From assembly GCA_964579305.1 (NCBI GenBank), contig CAZOGY010000169.1:1-5631 (forward strand): DNA of 5,631 nt, given 5' to 3'. This DNA is from JBCBWG01 sp964579305. Its GTDB lineage: Bacteria > Pseudomonadota > Alphaproteobacteria > Rhizobiales > Hyphomicrobiaceae. Below are positions 1 through 5,610 of this stretch, one piece after another; within the stretch, counting starts at the first letter, position 1; the number at the start of each line of letters is the position of its first letter. A model generated the notes under the pieces. The model was not told the DNA's origin. It saw nothing but the letters and a program-made list of their open reading frames with translations, and ran no database searches. The translations under genes were made by a program, and so were the position numbers.

Positions 1-230
1 TCCGCCCCTGGGCACCATTCTTTTCACTTCAGCGTGACGGCTTGGCATTGCTTCGGGCTGCTCCGTGAGCGTGACGCTTGAATTGGTGAGCAAGCACATC
101 CGCGAAAGCGGGCGGCGGGCCGCGAGCGGATCGACGCGCATTTTTTCGGTTCCGCAGGGAACATGGCTTCAGGTTGCTGCGACCAACGGATGGGCACCAC
201 GACATGCCCATTCAGATTGGAGCAATTACC

Positions 231-488
231 ATGAAATCCACAGTCTCAATCCTCATGATGACGTTGGCGACCGCTGCCGTTTTGACCACCACACAAGCCA
301 ATGCGGCCGGGCGCTGCAAGTTTGAAGCCGTCAGCTTTACCGACCGCTTGCGCGTGGTTGGAACCGGCCGTGCACTGAAAATGGCTCGGGCCTGCGGACG
401 CGCGCAGTCCAAGTGCGAGCGTCGCCTCGCCTTCCAATGGCGGAAAGGCAAAATGTTTGATGCACGTTGCCGCCGCGCCGCTTATTAA
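231..488 (+). CDS. Small secreted basic protein with four cysteines, unknown function
   Basis: An 85-aa protein that I do not recognise. Residues 1-25 look like a Sec signal peptide: Lys2, then a hydrophobic stretch (about residues 5-18), then a cleavage-type ANA-A sequence near residues 23-26. The mature part is about 60 aa, rich in Arg/Lys, with cysteines at 29, 55, 62 and 80; four cysteines would allow two disulfides in the periplasm or outside the cell. A central GTGRALKMARAC segment looks helical. I chose the ATG at 231 because GGAG at 219-222 lies 8 nt upstream and the signal peptide begins there. The same frame is open further upstream to 174, but that adds residues in front of the signal peptide and has no better ribosome binding site. 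The gene is likely monocistronic, since a strong terminator follows at 588-621. Existence is fairly sure; function is unknown. Confidence 0.72.
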   Translation: MKSTVSILMMTLATAAVLTTTQANAAGRCKFEAVSFTDRLRVVGTGRALKMARACGRAQSKCERRLAFQWRKGKMFDARCRRAAY

Positions 489-587
489 GCGCCACCACTC
501 CAAGTCAATACTGAGCTGGAAACTGAAATTCAGCGCGAAAAATTTGGAATCAAACGAGCGCTTATTTAGCCAAGATAGCAATCGAGT

Positions 588-621
588 GCCGCAGCCAGAC
601 AACTCTGGCTGCGGCTTTTTT
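588..621 (+). terminator. Rho-independent terminator
   Basis: A perfect 12-bp stem, GCCGCAGCCAGA (588-599) with TCTGGCTGCGGC (604-615), closes a 4-nt loop and is followed at once by six T residues (616-621). This is a classic intrinsic terminator for rightward transcription. It lies about 100 nt after the stop of the 85-aa secreted protein and separates that gene from the 128-aa secreted protein, which therefore needs its own promoter. Confidence 0.93.
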
Positions 622-778
622 ATTCAGGACCAAATCCTCGAATTCAATCTCTAAAAACAATAAGCAGAACCAATGGAAACAAAACACACCAACAGAGCGA
701 CACATCAAATGTAGCGGCAGCAACTTTCCCAAGCCCAGCTCCACCCAACCAGACACCATCGCTGTCCGCAAAAGCTTT

Positions 779-784
779 GAGGGG
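779..784 (+). promoter_or_regulatory. Ribosome binding site of the cysteine-rich secreted protein
   Basis: GAGGGG ends 6 nt before the ATG at 791. This fixes the start of the gene and puts the signal peptide exactly at the N-terminus. Confidence 0.75.
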
Positions 785-790
785 AACACC

Positions 791-1177
791 ATGATCAAGA
801 AAATATTTCATACCACGGCCATGCTCTTTATCGCAGCTTTTATAGTCGGGTCCGGCGCAATCGGACCGGCCAGCGCGCAGAAAACGGACGTCACATCGAC
901 ACCGGGCTGTTTCAAACTGCTCGCCTGCAAGAGCGCATGCTTGCGCGAACGCCGGCAAGCGCGTCGCAACTGCCGTGACGAAAAACGCGCCTGTAAAAGC
1001 ACGTGCAAAGCGCGACATGGCCGCGGCAAAAGCTATCGGCAGTGCAAACGGGCGTGCCGTAAGCATCGGCGCCAAACCTGCAACGCACGACACCGCCGCG
1101 GACAAACCGGCTGCGCCAATACGTGCCGGACGCGCCATTACTGCAAGATCGGCTACAGCGGCAAAGGGTCCTATTGA
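791..1177 (+). CDS. Secreted, Arg/Cys-rich protein with four CX3C motifs, unknown function
   Basis: A 128-aa protein with a clear signal peptide: Lys3-Lys4, a hydrophobic core at about 9-24, and cleavage after ASA at residue 29. The mature part of about 99 aa has 12 cysteines (40, 46, 50, 61, 68, 72, 85, 89, 97, 108, 112, 118), about 19 Arg and 11 Lys against only 4 acidic residues. Eight of the cysteines form four CX3C pairs: CKSAC 46-50, CKSTC 68-72, CKRAC 85-89 and CANTC 108-112. The pairs recur every 17-23 residues with charged helical-looking spacers, as if a helix-and-disulfide unit had been repeated. Twin CX3C motifs clamp helical hairpins in other, unrelated small proteins; that comparison is structural, not a claim of homology. 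The even cysteine count suits a disulfide-rich exported protein; binding of metal, nucleic acid or polyanions is possible. No family is recognised. Confidence 0.8.
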   Translation: MIKKIFHTTAMLFIAAFIVGSGAIGPASAQKTDVTSTPGCFKLLACKSACLRERRQARRNCRDEKRACKSTCKARHGRGKSYRQCKRACRKHRRQTCNARHRRGQTGCANTCRTRHYCKIGYSGKGSY

Positions 1178-1255
1178 GACCCAGGCTTTCGCGAATGAGC
1201 TAACATCTACACAGTAGACCACGACGCAATTTCAAAACAGCACAATGAAAGTCAA

Positions 1256-1287
1256 CCACAGGCCAACCGGTGTCCAAAGGCCTGTGG
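1256..1287 (-). terminator. Inverted repeat, possible terminator of the leftward desulfhydrase gene
   Basis: CCACAGGCC (1256-1264) and GGCCTGTGG (1279-1287) form a perfect 9-bp stem with a 14-nt loop, 31 nt beyond the leftward stop at 1319. Read leftwards, the stem is followed by TTGACTTTCATT, which is T-rich but interrupted; read rightwards there is no T run. It is therefore a plausible but weak intrinsic terminator for the leftward gene, placed between convergent genes. Confidence 0.4.
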
Positions 1288-1318
1288 CGTTGCAAACCAA
1301 CGAACCATCTCCTTGATA

Positions 1319-2380
1319 TCAAGCAAGCATTTCCTGCAACTCTGGCTGGTACGCAAACAAAGCTGGAATGCCGCCGGTATGGATGACAGCGACCGGCAAA
1401 TCCGGCTCCAAAACCGCTTCAGATAAAAGCGTGGCGACCCCGGCAAACGTCCGCGCGGTATAAACCGGATCAACCAGAAGTCCTTCCAGCCGCGCACAGT
1501 CTTTCAGCGCTGCCTGTGTATGCGCATTCAATTTCCCGTAACCGGGCGCGAGCATCCGGTCATCAACGTGGATATCAGCGGCGGCAACGGGGTTCTTCAC
1601 GCCCAAAAGCTCACCAAGCCGCGCACAATGGCCGGCAATACGGGCCTGCTGCTGGTCGGCCGACCGCCGAACGCATATCCCATGGACCGGCCCCTGCCAT
1701 CCCATCGCCTTCAAACCGAACAACAGCCCCGAATGGGTGAGCCCACTTCCAGACGCCACCACAACGGCGGCGAGATCCGGCTTCTGGCGCAACAGCTCCT
1801 GCGCCGCCAAGATATATCCAACGGCACCCAGAGGTGGCTTATCCGGCGACAGTGGAATGACAAACGGGCGCCGCCCCGCCGCCTGCAGCGTTTCCGCGCG
1901 CCGCATCACCTCCGCATCCGCCGCCGTTTCGTCCTCGCCAACCGGAAACGCCCATCGCTCTGCGCCAAACAGATCATCCAGCAACACATTTCCGTTGGCG
2001 CGGTAGGTTTCGCTGGCACCCGCGACCCGCTCTTCCAATTGCACTTGCGCCGCAAGCCCGAGCTTGGCCGCGGCGGCAGCGGCAAGACGGACATAATTCG
2101 ATTGCACCGCGCCGGTGATGAGCACGGTATCGGCGCCCGCCGCAATGGCTTTTCCGAAATAGAAATCGAGCTTGCGAACCTTGTTGCCGCCAAGGCCAAG
2201 GCCAAACAAGTCATCACGCTTGACCCATAACCGACCGCCATACTTCACGCCCAATCGGGCCAACGGCTCAAGCGGCGTCTCAAACGTGACAAGTCCAGCG
2301 CGCGGCAAGGCGGCAATCGACGCCGATAGGGCTGAAGGCAGCGAAAAAGCGCCCGCTTCGGCGGCATGCGGTGAGGTCAT
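1319..2380 (-). CDS. D-cysteine desulfhydrase-like PLP enzyme (ACC deaminase family)
   Basis: A 353-aa fold-type II PLP enzyme of the DcyD / ACC deaminase / L-cysteate sulfo-lyase (CuyA) group, cytoplasmic. D-cysteine desulfhydrase makes pyruvate, ammonia and sulfide from D-cysteine. Visible motifs: VKRDD at about 53-57; GLGGNKVRKLDF with the PLP lysine at Lys67; QSNYVR at 93-98; the glycine-rich GSGLTHSGLLFG at about 211-222; APGYG near 278-282; DPVYT at 304-308; HTGG.PALFAY at 334-344. True ACC deaminases have Glu in the DPVYE position and Leu in the HLGG position; here both are Thr, as in DcyD, which argues against ACC deaminase. CuyA cannot be excluded. Tyr replaces the more usual His after QSN. 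Start: ATG at 2380 has AAGGA 7 nt upstream (positions 2388-2392, read leftwards); the only longer option begins at a TTG (2428). The gene stands alone, divergent from the nitroreductase. Confidence 0.88.
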   Translation of the reverse strand: MTSPHAAEAGAFSLPSALSASIAALPRAGLVTFETPLEPLARLGVKYGGRLWVKRDDLFGLGLGGNKVRKLDFYFGKAIAAGADTVLITGAVQSNYVRLAAAAAAKLGLAAQVQLEERVAGASETYRANGNVLLDDLFGAERWAFPVGEDETAADAEVMRRAETLQAAGRRPFVIPLSPDKPPLGAVGYILAAQELLRQKPDLAAVVVASGSGLTHSGLLFGLKAMGWQGPVHGICVRRSADQQQARIAGHCARLGELLGVKNPVAAADIHVDDRMLAPGYGKLNAHTQAALKDCARLEGLLVDPVYTARTFAGVATLLSEAVLEPDLPVAVIHTGGIPALFAYQPELQEMLA

Positions 2381-2387
2381 TGCTGCG

Positions 2388-2392
2388 TCCTT
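2388..2392 (-). promoter_or_regulatory. Ribosome binding site that decides the desulfhydrase start
   Basis: Read on the minus strand, AAGGA lies 7 nt before the ATG at 2380. It lies inside the longer reading frame that would begin at TTG 2428, so it argues that the 16 extra residues are not translated. Confidence 0.65.
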
Positions 2393-2480
2393 GAACACGA
2401 AGGCTTTGCTAGGGCTTTGCTGGCGCAAGCGCTTGTGGTGTCATTTGCCAACGCCAACAAAGATGACGGGGAACGCAGCG
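2393..2480. promoter_or_regulatory. Divergent control region with tandem repeat and palindrome
   Basis: This short region must hold the promoters of the leftward desulfhydrase and of the rightward nitroreductase operon. It contains an 11-bp unit twice in tandem (GGCTTTGCTAG at 2402-2412, GGCTTTGCTGG at 2413-2423, one mismatch), which puts the copies on the same face of the helix, and directly after it a perfect 10-bp palindrome CAAGCGCTTG (2426-2435). Either could be an operator. No clear -35/-10 pair was found. Confidence 0.35.
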
Positions 2481-3191
2481 ATGGGCAACGGCCTGACAGA
2501 AACGACAACGCAGCACGCCGGAACGATGACCGCCCTTGACGCCATTGCGGGGCGCAAGAGTGTCCGCGCCTACAAGCCCGACCCGGTCGCCCGCACAACC
2601 GTCGAAGAAATCTTGCAGGTCGCCGCCCGCGCCCCCTCCGGCACCAATTCCCAGCCCTGGCAGGTCACCGTCGTCACCGGCGCAGCCAAGGCCCGTCTGA
2701 CAGACGCGGTCACCGCGGCGGCCGATGCGGGGCAAATCGACAACGAATACAGCTACACACCGAAAAAATGGTGGGAACCCTACCTGAGCCGCAGACGCAC
2801 AGTCGGCTACGCCCTATACGCCAAACTTGGCATAACGCGCGACGACATGGCCGCGCGCAAAGCCCAGTCTTTGAAAAACTTTGCATTTTTTGGCGCGCCG
2901 GTGGGTTTATTTTTCAGCATGGAGCGGGCGCTTGAATACGGCTCGTGGATCGACCTCGGATTATACATGCAAAATGTTATGATTGCGGCTCGCGGCTTTG
3001 GCCTTGAAACCTGTCCACAAGCCGCATGGATTCATTACGGACCGATCGTCCACCGCGAATTGCAAATCCCGGAAGACCAAATCCTGATTTCTGGCATGGC
3101 GCTTGGGTTCGCCGACTGGGACGCGCCCGAAAACAGCCTCCAAACGCCACGCGAACCCGTTGACAGCTTCACGCGCTTTTTGAACGACTGA
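2481..3191 (+). CDS. FMN-dependent nitroreductase family protein
   Basis: A 236-aa protein of the NfsB/PnbA-type nitroreductase superfamily: homodimeric cytoplasmic flavoproteins that use NAD(P)H to reduce nitroaromatics, quinones or related substrates. Motifs, numbered from the ATG at 2481: GRKSVR at 24-29, whose Arg-x-Ser-x-Arg binds the FMN phosphate; APSGTNSQPW at 51-60; the SWIDLGLYMQN helix at 155-165; the GLETCPQ segment at 174-180; and the C-terminal SGMALGFAD at 204-212. The insert with YTPKKWWEPY and SRRR (about 92-106) is where substrate specificity usually varies, so the natural substrate cannot be named. The start is uncertain: ATG 2463 has no ribosome binding site; ATG 2481 has GGA 8 nt upstream; ATG 2526 (221 aa) fits the usual N-terminus of the family best but its GGA is only 3 nt away. 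The stop is 41 nt before the acyl-CoA dehydrogenase, so the two are likely co-transcribed. Confidence 0.9.
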   Translation: MGNGLTETTTQHAGTMTALDAIAGRKSVRAYKPDPVARTTVEEILQVAARAPSGTNSQPWQVTVVTGAAKARLTDAVTAAADAGQIDNEYSYTPKKWWEPYLSRRRTVGYALYAKLGITRDDMAARKAQSLKNFAFFGAPVGLFFSMERALEYGSWIDLGLYMQNVMIAARGFGLETCPQAAWIHYGPIVHRELQIPEDQILISGMALGFADWDAPENSLQTPREPVDSFTRFLND

Positions 3192-3232
3192 CAACAAGAG
3201 CACAAAAACAGCCGCGCGAGGATGGGTCCACC

Positions 3233-4393
3233 ATGGATTTCGAATTAACCGCACAGCAAAAGGCTTTGCAGGATGCCGCACGCGAATTCGCCACAAAGGA
3301 AATGCGCGAGGTCGCACGCGAATTAGAACAAACGAATGAACCGCTCTCCAAAGACTGGAAAGCGCGCTACGCGGAAATGGGCTTTTTGGGGATCAATACG
3401 CCAGAGGCCTACGGTGGGCTCGGGCTCGGCAATCTGGACGCGCTTGTCGTGCTGGAAGAATTTGCCAAGATCCATCCAGCCGTTGCCTTCCCGATATTCG
3501 AAGCCTGCGTCGGGCCGATCAAGGCCATCGAAAGGTTCGGGACGGATAGCCTGAAGTCCAGCCTGATTCCGGAGGTCACAAGCGGCCGTGCCGTCGTTGC
3601 CGTCGCGATGTCGGAACCGGATGCAGGCTCAGCACTGACCGATTTGAAAACGACCGCAAAACACCAAGACGGCCAGATCATTCTCAATGGCACGAAACGG
3701 TGGTGTACGGGTGGCGGCTCCGCTGACGGATATGTCGTTTATTGCCGCCTGTCCGATGCGATGGGTGCCAAGGGCGTCGGCGCCGTTTACGTGCCCGATG
3801 GCGCAGCGGGCCTTACATTTGGCGCCCGCGAAGAATTGATGGGATTTCGCGGAACGACAACAGCCGACATCTTCCTCGATAATGTCCAAGTCCCAGTAGA
3901 TCACCTGATTGTACCCGCAGGCGGCTTTCCCAAACTGATGGAAGCGTTCGATCTGGAACGATGCGGCAATGCAACGATGTGTCTTGGTCTCGCCGCCGGT
4001 GCGCTGGAGGACACGTTGGCTTACGTTCAAGAGCGCAAACAATTCGGCAAACCGATCGTCGACTTCCAGGCAGTTCAGTTGAAGATCGCCGAAATGGCCA
4101 CGAGAGTGGAAGCAAGCCGCCTGTTGATCCACCGCGCCGTGACCCGGGCATCCGACGGATTTCCGTCAATCGCCGACAGTTCAATTGCAAAGTGTTTTGC
4201 CAACGAAATGGTTCGCGAGGTCACCGGAAATGCGCTGCAACTCATGGGCGGATACGGTTATTCCAAGCAATACGCTGCTGAACAACGGTTTCGCGATGCT
4301 TGGGGCTGGGGCATTGCCGGCGGCGCAATCGATATCCAGAAAACAAATATCGCAAGCGCATTGATTGGCCGCCGATTTGACCAGCGCCGTTGA
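3233..4393 (+). CDS. Acyl-CoA dehydrogenase with helix-G (IVD/LCAD-type) catalytic glutamate
   Basis: A 386-aa full-length member of the acyl-CoA dehydrogenase family: FAD enzymes that introduce a 2,3-double bond into acyl-CoA thioesters and pass electrons to ETF. The N-terminal helical domain spans about 1-115, the middle beta domain 116-220 and the C-terminal four-helix domain 230-380. The first family signature appears as AMSEPDAGSALTDL (125-138), with Ala where Asp usually follows GS. RKQFGKPI (268-275) and QLMGGYGY (336-343) are typical of the C-terminal domain. The usual catalytic Glu of the YEGT segment is absent: the aligned residues are IAGGAID (361-367), giving Gly363. Instead Glu242 in FDLER aligns with the helix-G base of isovaleryl-CoA and long-chain dehydrogenases, so the enzyme is probably active. 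Substrate unknown. Start: ATG preceded by GAGGA (3218-3222) with a 10-nt spacer. Confidence 0.93.
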   Translation: MDFELTAQQKALQDAAREFATKEMREVARELEQTNEPLSKDWKARYAEMGFLGINTPEAYGGLGLGNLDALVVLEEFAKIHPAVAFPIFEACVGPIKAIERFGTDSLKSSLIPEVTSGRAVVAVAMSEPDAGSALTDLKTTAKHQDGQIILNGTKRWCTGGGSADGYVVYCRLSDAMGAKGVGAVYVPDGAAGLTFGAREELMGFRGTTTADIFLDNVQVPVDHLIVPAGGFPKLMEAFDLERCGNATMCLGLAAGALEDTLAYVQERKQFGKPIVDFQAVQLKIAEMATRVEASRLLIHRAVTRASDGFPSIADSSIAKCFANEMVREVTGNALQLMGGYGYSKQYAAEQRFRDAWGWGIAGGAIDIQKTNIASALIGRRFDQRR

Positions 4394-4581
4394 GCACGCC
4401 GGCGTCACCAGACACGCCGCATGACCACGCACAAATCAAGGGCGCGAGCGCCTGGCGCGCTCCCGATCTCTCAACCGATCGTGAGACGTCGTGGTTTGCG
4501 TCGCAGGCCACGACACCGCTTTTATTCAAGGCAGCAAACGAACCGTTGTGGCGCGTGCACATCAACCAGCGAGCTTGGTGA
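4390..4581 (+). CDS. Possible small ORF coupled to the acyl-CoA dehydrogenase stop
   Basis: A 63-codon reading frame starting at TTG 4390, which overlaps the dehydrogenase stop as TTGA; its own stop overlaps a downstream GTG as GTGA. No recognisable ribosome binding site is present, so translation would depend on coupling. The third codon position is GC-rich (roughly 70% by hand count), as expected for coding sequence here. The protein would be hydrophilic, with four Trp, no cysteine, no signal peptide and no membrane segment. A stretch with SAWRAPDLS and ETSW vaguely recalls the extreme N-terminus of TauD/TfdA-type dioxygenases, but it is far too short for one, so a gene remnant is an alternative. 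The existence of a translated product is uncertain. Confidence 0.3.
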   Translation: MSTPASPDTPHDHAQIKGASAWRAPDLSTDRETSWFASQATTPLLFKAANEPLWRVHINQRAW

Positions 4582-5501
4582 GCCTGCCGACACACAAAGT
4601 GGCCGAAACACAAACGCGATTGTCCCGATTGATGAGCACGCCGAAACCCGTACCGGATCATTCTGCGCCTCTTGCCTTGCCGCTACGTGCCGGGGTCGCA
4701 TTATCGAGCGAACATTTGGCGCGCGCAGCGATTGGCGATGCGCAATTCGGCTGGACTGCATTGCGGGCCGATGACATCACAAGCGCGCTGATGCACTTGC
4801 CTGCGCATCTGACGCGGATCGGGGACGCTTACCCGATTGTGGTGCACGACTTGATCGTGGGCAGAGCCGCAAGCGAAATGGCGGCGCAACCAATCCAGCC
4901 GGCGCCAGAGCGGTTGGCGCAAGCGCTATGGGACGCCCGCGTCACCCCGGCGGCTGTATGTGTTCGCCTCCCAAATGCTGAGTGCAACGGTCGCGAAGCC
5001 ATCGCTTGCGATATCGAACAGATCGCACGCGCGTTCGATGCGCCAGTGGTCATCGAATGGCCGCCAAGGCCCGCGGATGATGGCCGTGCGCGCGGCACCA
5101 TCACCGCCCTAGAGATCGGCGAACTGCCGGCGCGCATCGCGCTTGATTTCTGCGCGTTTGATACGGCATGCCGCGCGGCAAACGCCGATCCCTACGCGCA
5201 AATCGAGACAATCCCGCACGACCGGGTCGCGATCGCGTGCTTGCCCGGCCACATCGGCAACTCCGACGACCATGGTCTGTCCCGTCAAACCACAAGCCGC
5301 GATCGCCTCGTCGTCGATCGGATCTGGGACCTTTATGCCCATGCAATTGCCCGCTTCCGCGCGTTCCCAACGCTGTTGCGCTGGAGCGACGAAAGACCCG
5401 ACTGGCAAACGGTGATCCGCGAAGTGTCAAAGGCCGATGCGCTTTTGCGCACAACAGGCCGGATTTCCCAATTCAGCAACGAGCCGCACGCAGCCGCGTA
5501 G
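4578..5501 (+). CDS. Divergent DUF692/UPF0276 (MNIO-like) protein with replaced metal ligands
   Basis: A 307-aa protein that I align by eye along most of its length to DUF692 TIM barrels, the multinuclear non-heme iron oxidases that modify cysteines of peptide precursors (MbnB, TglH, bufferin enzymes). Matching landmarks: GWTALRADD (58-66) for GWLEVHSEN; YPIVVHDLIVG (85-95) for YPLSLHGVGLS; VVIEWPP (157-163) for ILIENPS; ALDFCAFD (188-195) for LLDVNNVY; DPYAQIETIP (204-213); CLPGH (221-225) for HLAGH; DDHG (230-233); IWDLY (249-253); LLRWSDERP (266-274) for LIEWDTDLP; ADALL (286-290). Kept: His90, Glu160, Asp190, His225, Asp231/His232. Lost: the Glu of the ENY region, the SEH motif, the NN and downstream His, the first His of HLAGH, and the Glu of IEWD. 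Normal iron-cluster chemistry is therefore doubtful. Start is uncertain: GTG 4578 overlaps the preceding stop; GTG 4491 (336 aa) and ATG 4632 (289 aa, near family length) are alternatives. Confidence 0.75.
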   Translation: MSLPTHKVAETQTRLSRLMSTPKPVPDHSAPLALPLRAGVALSSEHLARAAIGDAQFGWTALRADDITSALMHLPAHLTRIGDAYPIVVHDLIVGRAASEMAAQPIQPAPERLAQALWDARVTPAAVCVRLPNAECNGREAIACDIEQIARAFDAPVVIEWPPRPADDGRARGTITALEIGELPARIALDFCAFDTACRAANADPYAQIETIPHDRVAIACLPGHIGNSDDHGLSRQTTSRDRLVVDRIWDLYAHAIARFRAFPTLLRWSDERPDWQTVIREVSKADALLRTTGRISQFSNEPHAAA

Positions 5502-5525
5502 AGGCCATCGCGTCCGTTCGCCCCC

Positions 5526-5546
5526 CGAGCGCCGCCCCGCCGGAGG
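5526..5546. repeat. 21-bp direct repeat, copy 1
   Basis: This 21-bp GC-rich sequence (begins CGAGCGCCGCC, ends GCCGGAGG) is identical to 5611-5631, 85 bp further on. The match does not extend to the left (C against G at the preceding base). Confidence 0.8.
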
Positions 5547-5610
5547 TGCCCGGCCAACGGCCGGAACAGCACCGCCAGGCCGAAAACCTAAGGCCGCAAG
5601 CGGCCCGGCG

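Larger units (their letters stand above)
489..790 (+). other. Intergenic region: 3' UTR, terminator, then leader of the cysteine-rich gene
   Basis: This 302-nt stretch has no convincing gene. The first 100 nt are the 3' untranslated part of the preceding transcript and run into the terminator at 588-621. From about 622 to 745 the sequence is rich in A and C and poor in G (especially 650-710), which suggests a weakly structured leader or promoter region. I found no pair of -35/-10 boxes good enough to annotate, although the terminator implies that a promoter lies between 622 and 778. Confidence 0.5.

Noticed and set aside
1..230. A partial gene at the left edge
   Set aside because: The plus frames from base 1 close within about 80 nt without any recognisable protein, and the short minus frame at 29-211 has no supporting feature. 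Apart from the ribosome binding site at 219-222 I see nothing to annotate.
674..715. 13-codon ATG frame in the leader of the cysteine-rich gene, as a possible leader peptide
   Set aside because: No ribosome binding site, and no run of regulatory codons or attenuator hairpin behind it.
644..1222. 192-codon open frame on the minus strand opposite the cysteine-rich gene
   Set aside because: It lies antisense to a gene with a clear signal peptide, ribosome binding site and cysteine pattern. Its hydrophobic Ala/Phe/Val content is the expected mirror of Arg/Cys/Ala codons, and it runs through the leader of the real gene.
1520..2230. 236-codon open frame on the plus strand opposite the desulfhydrase gene
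   Set aside because: Its Arg/His/Pro-rich, motif-free protein is typical of the antisense frame of a GC-rich gene, and the minus-strand protein has complete family motifs.
2381..2428. 16-residue N-terminal extension of the desulfhydrase from TTG 2428
   Set aside because: The extension starts at a rare TTG, while the ATG at 2380 has AAGGA at ideal spacing.
2421..2436. Sigma-54 type promoter (TGGC...TTG) in the divergent region
   Set aside because: The spacing between the GG and the TTG element is one base too long and the essential GC is GT.
3629..4132. 167-codon open frame on the minus strand inside the acyl-CoA dehydrogenase
   Set aside because: Antisense shadow with no recognisable domain; the dehydrogenase frame is continuous and full length.
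4446..4514. Hairpins GAGCGC/GCGCTC (4446-4462) and GTCGTGG/CCACGAC (4488-4514) as terminators after the dehydrogenase
   Set aside because: Neither has a T run, and both lie inside a frame that may be translated; GC-rich coding sequence often gives such short stems.
4391..4643. 11-mer TGAGCACGCCG occurring at 4391 and again at 4633, both at candidate gene starts
   Set aside because: A few 11-mer pairs are expected by chance in 5.6 kb, and the flanking sequence is not similar.
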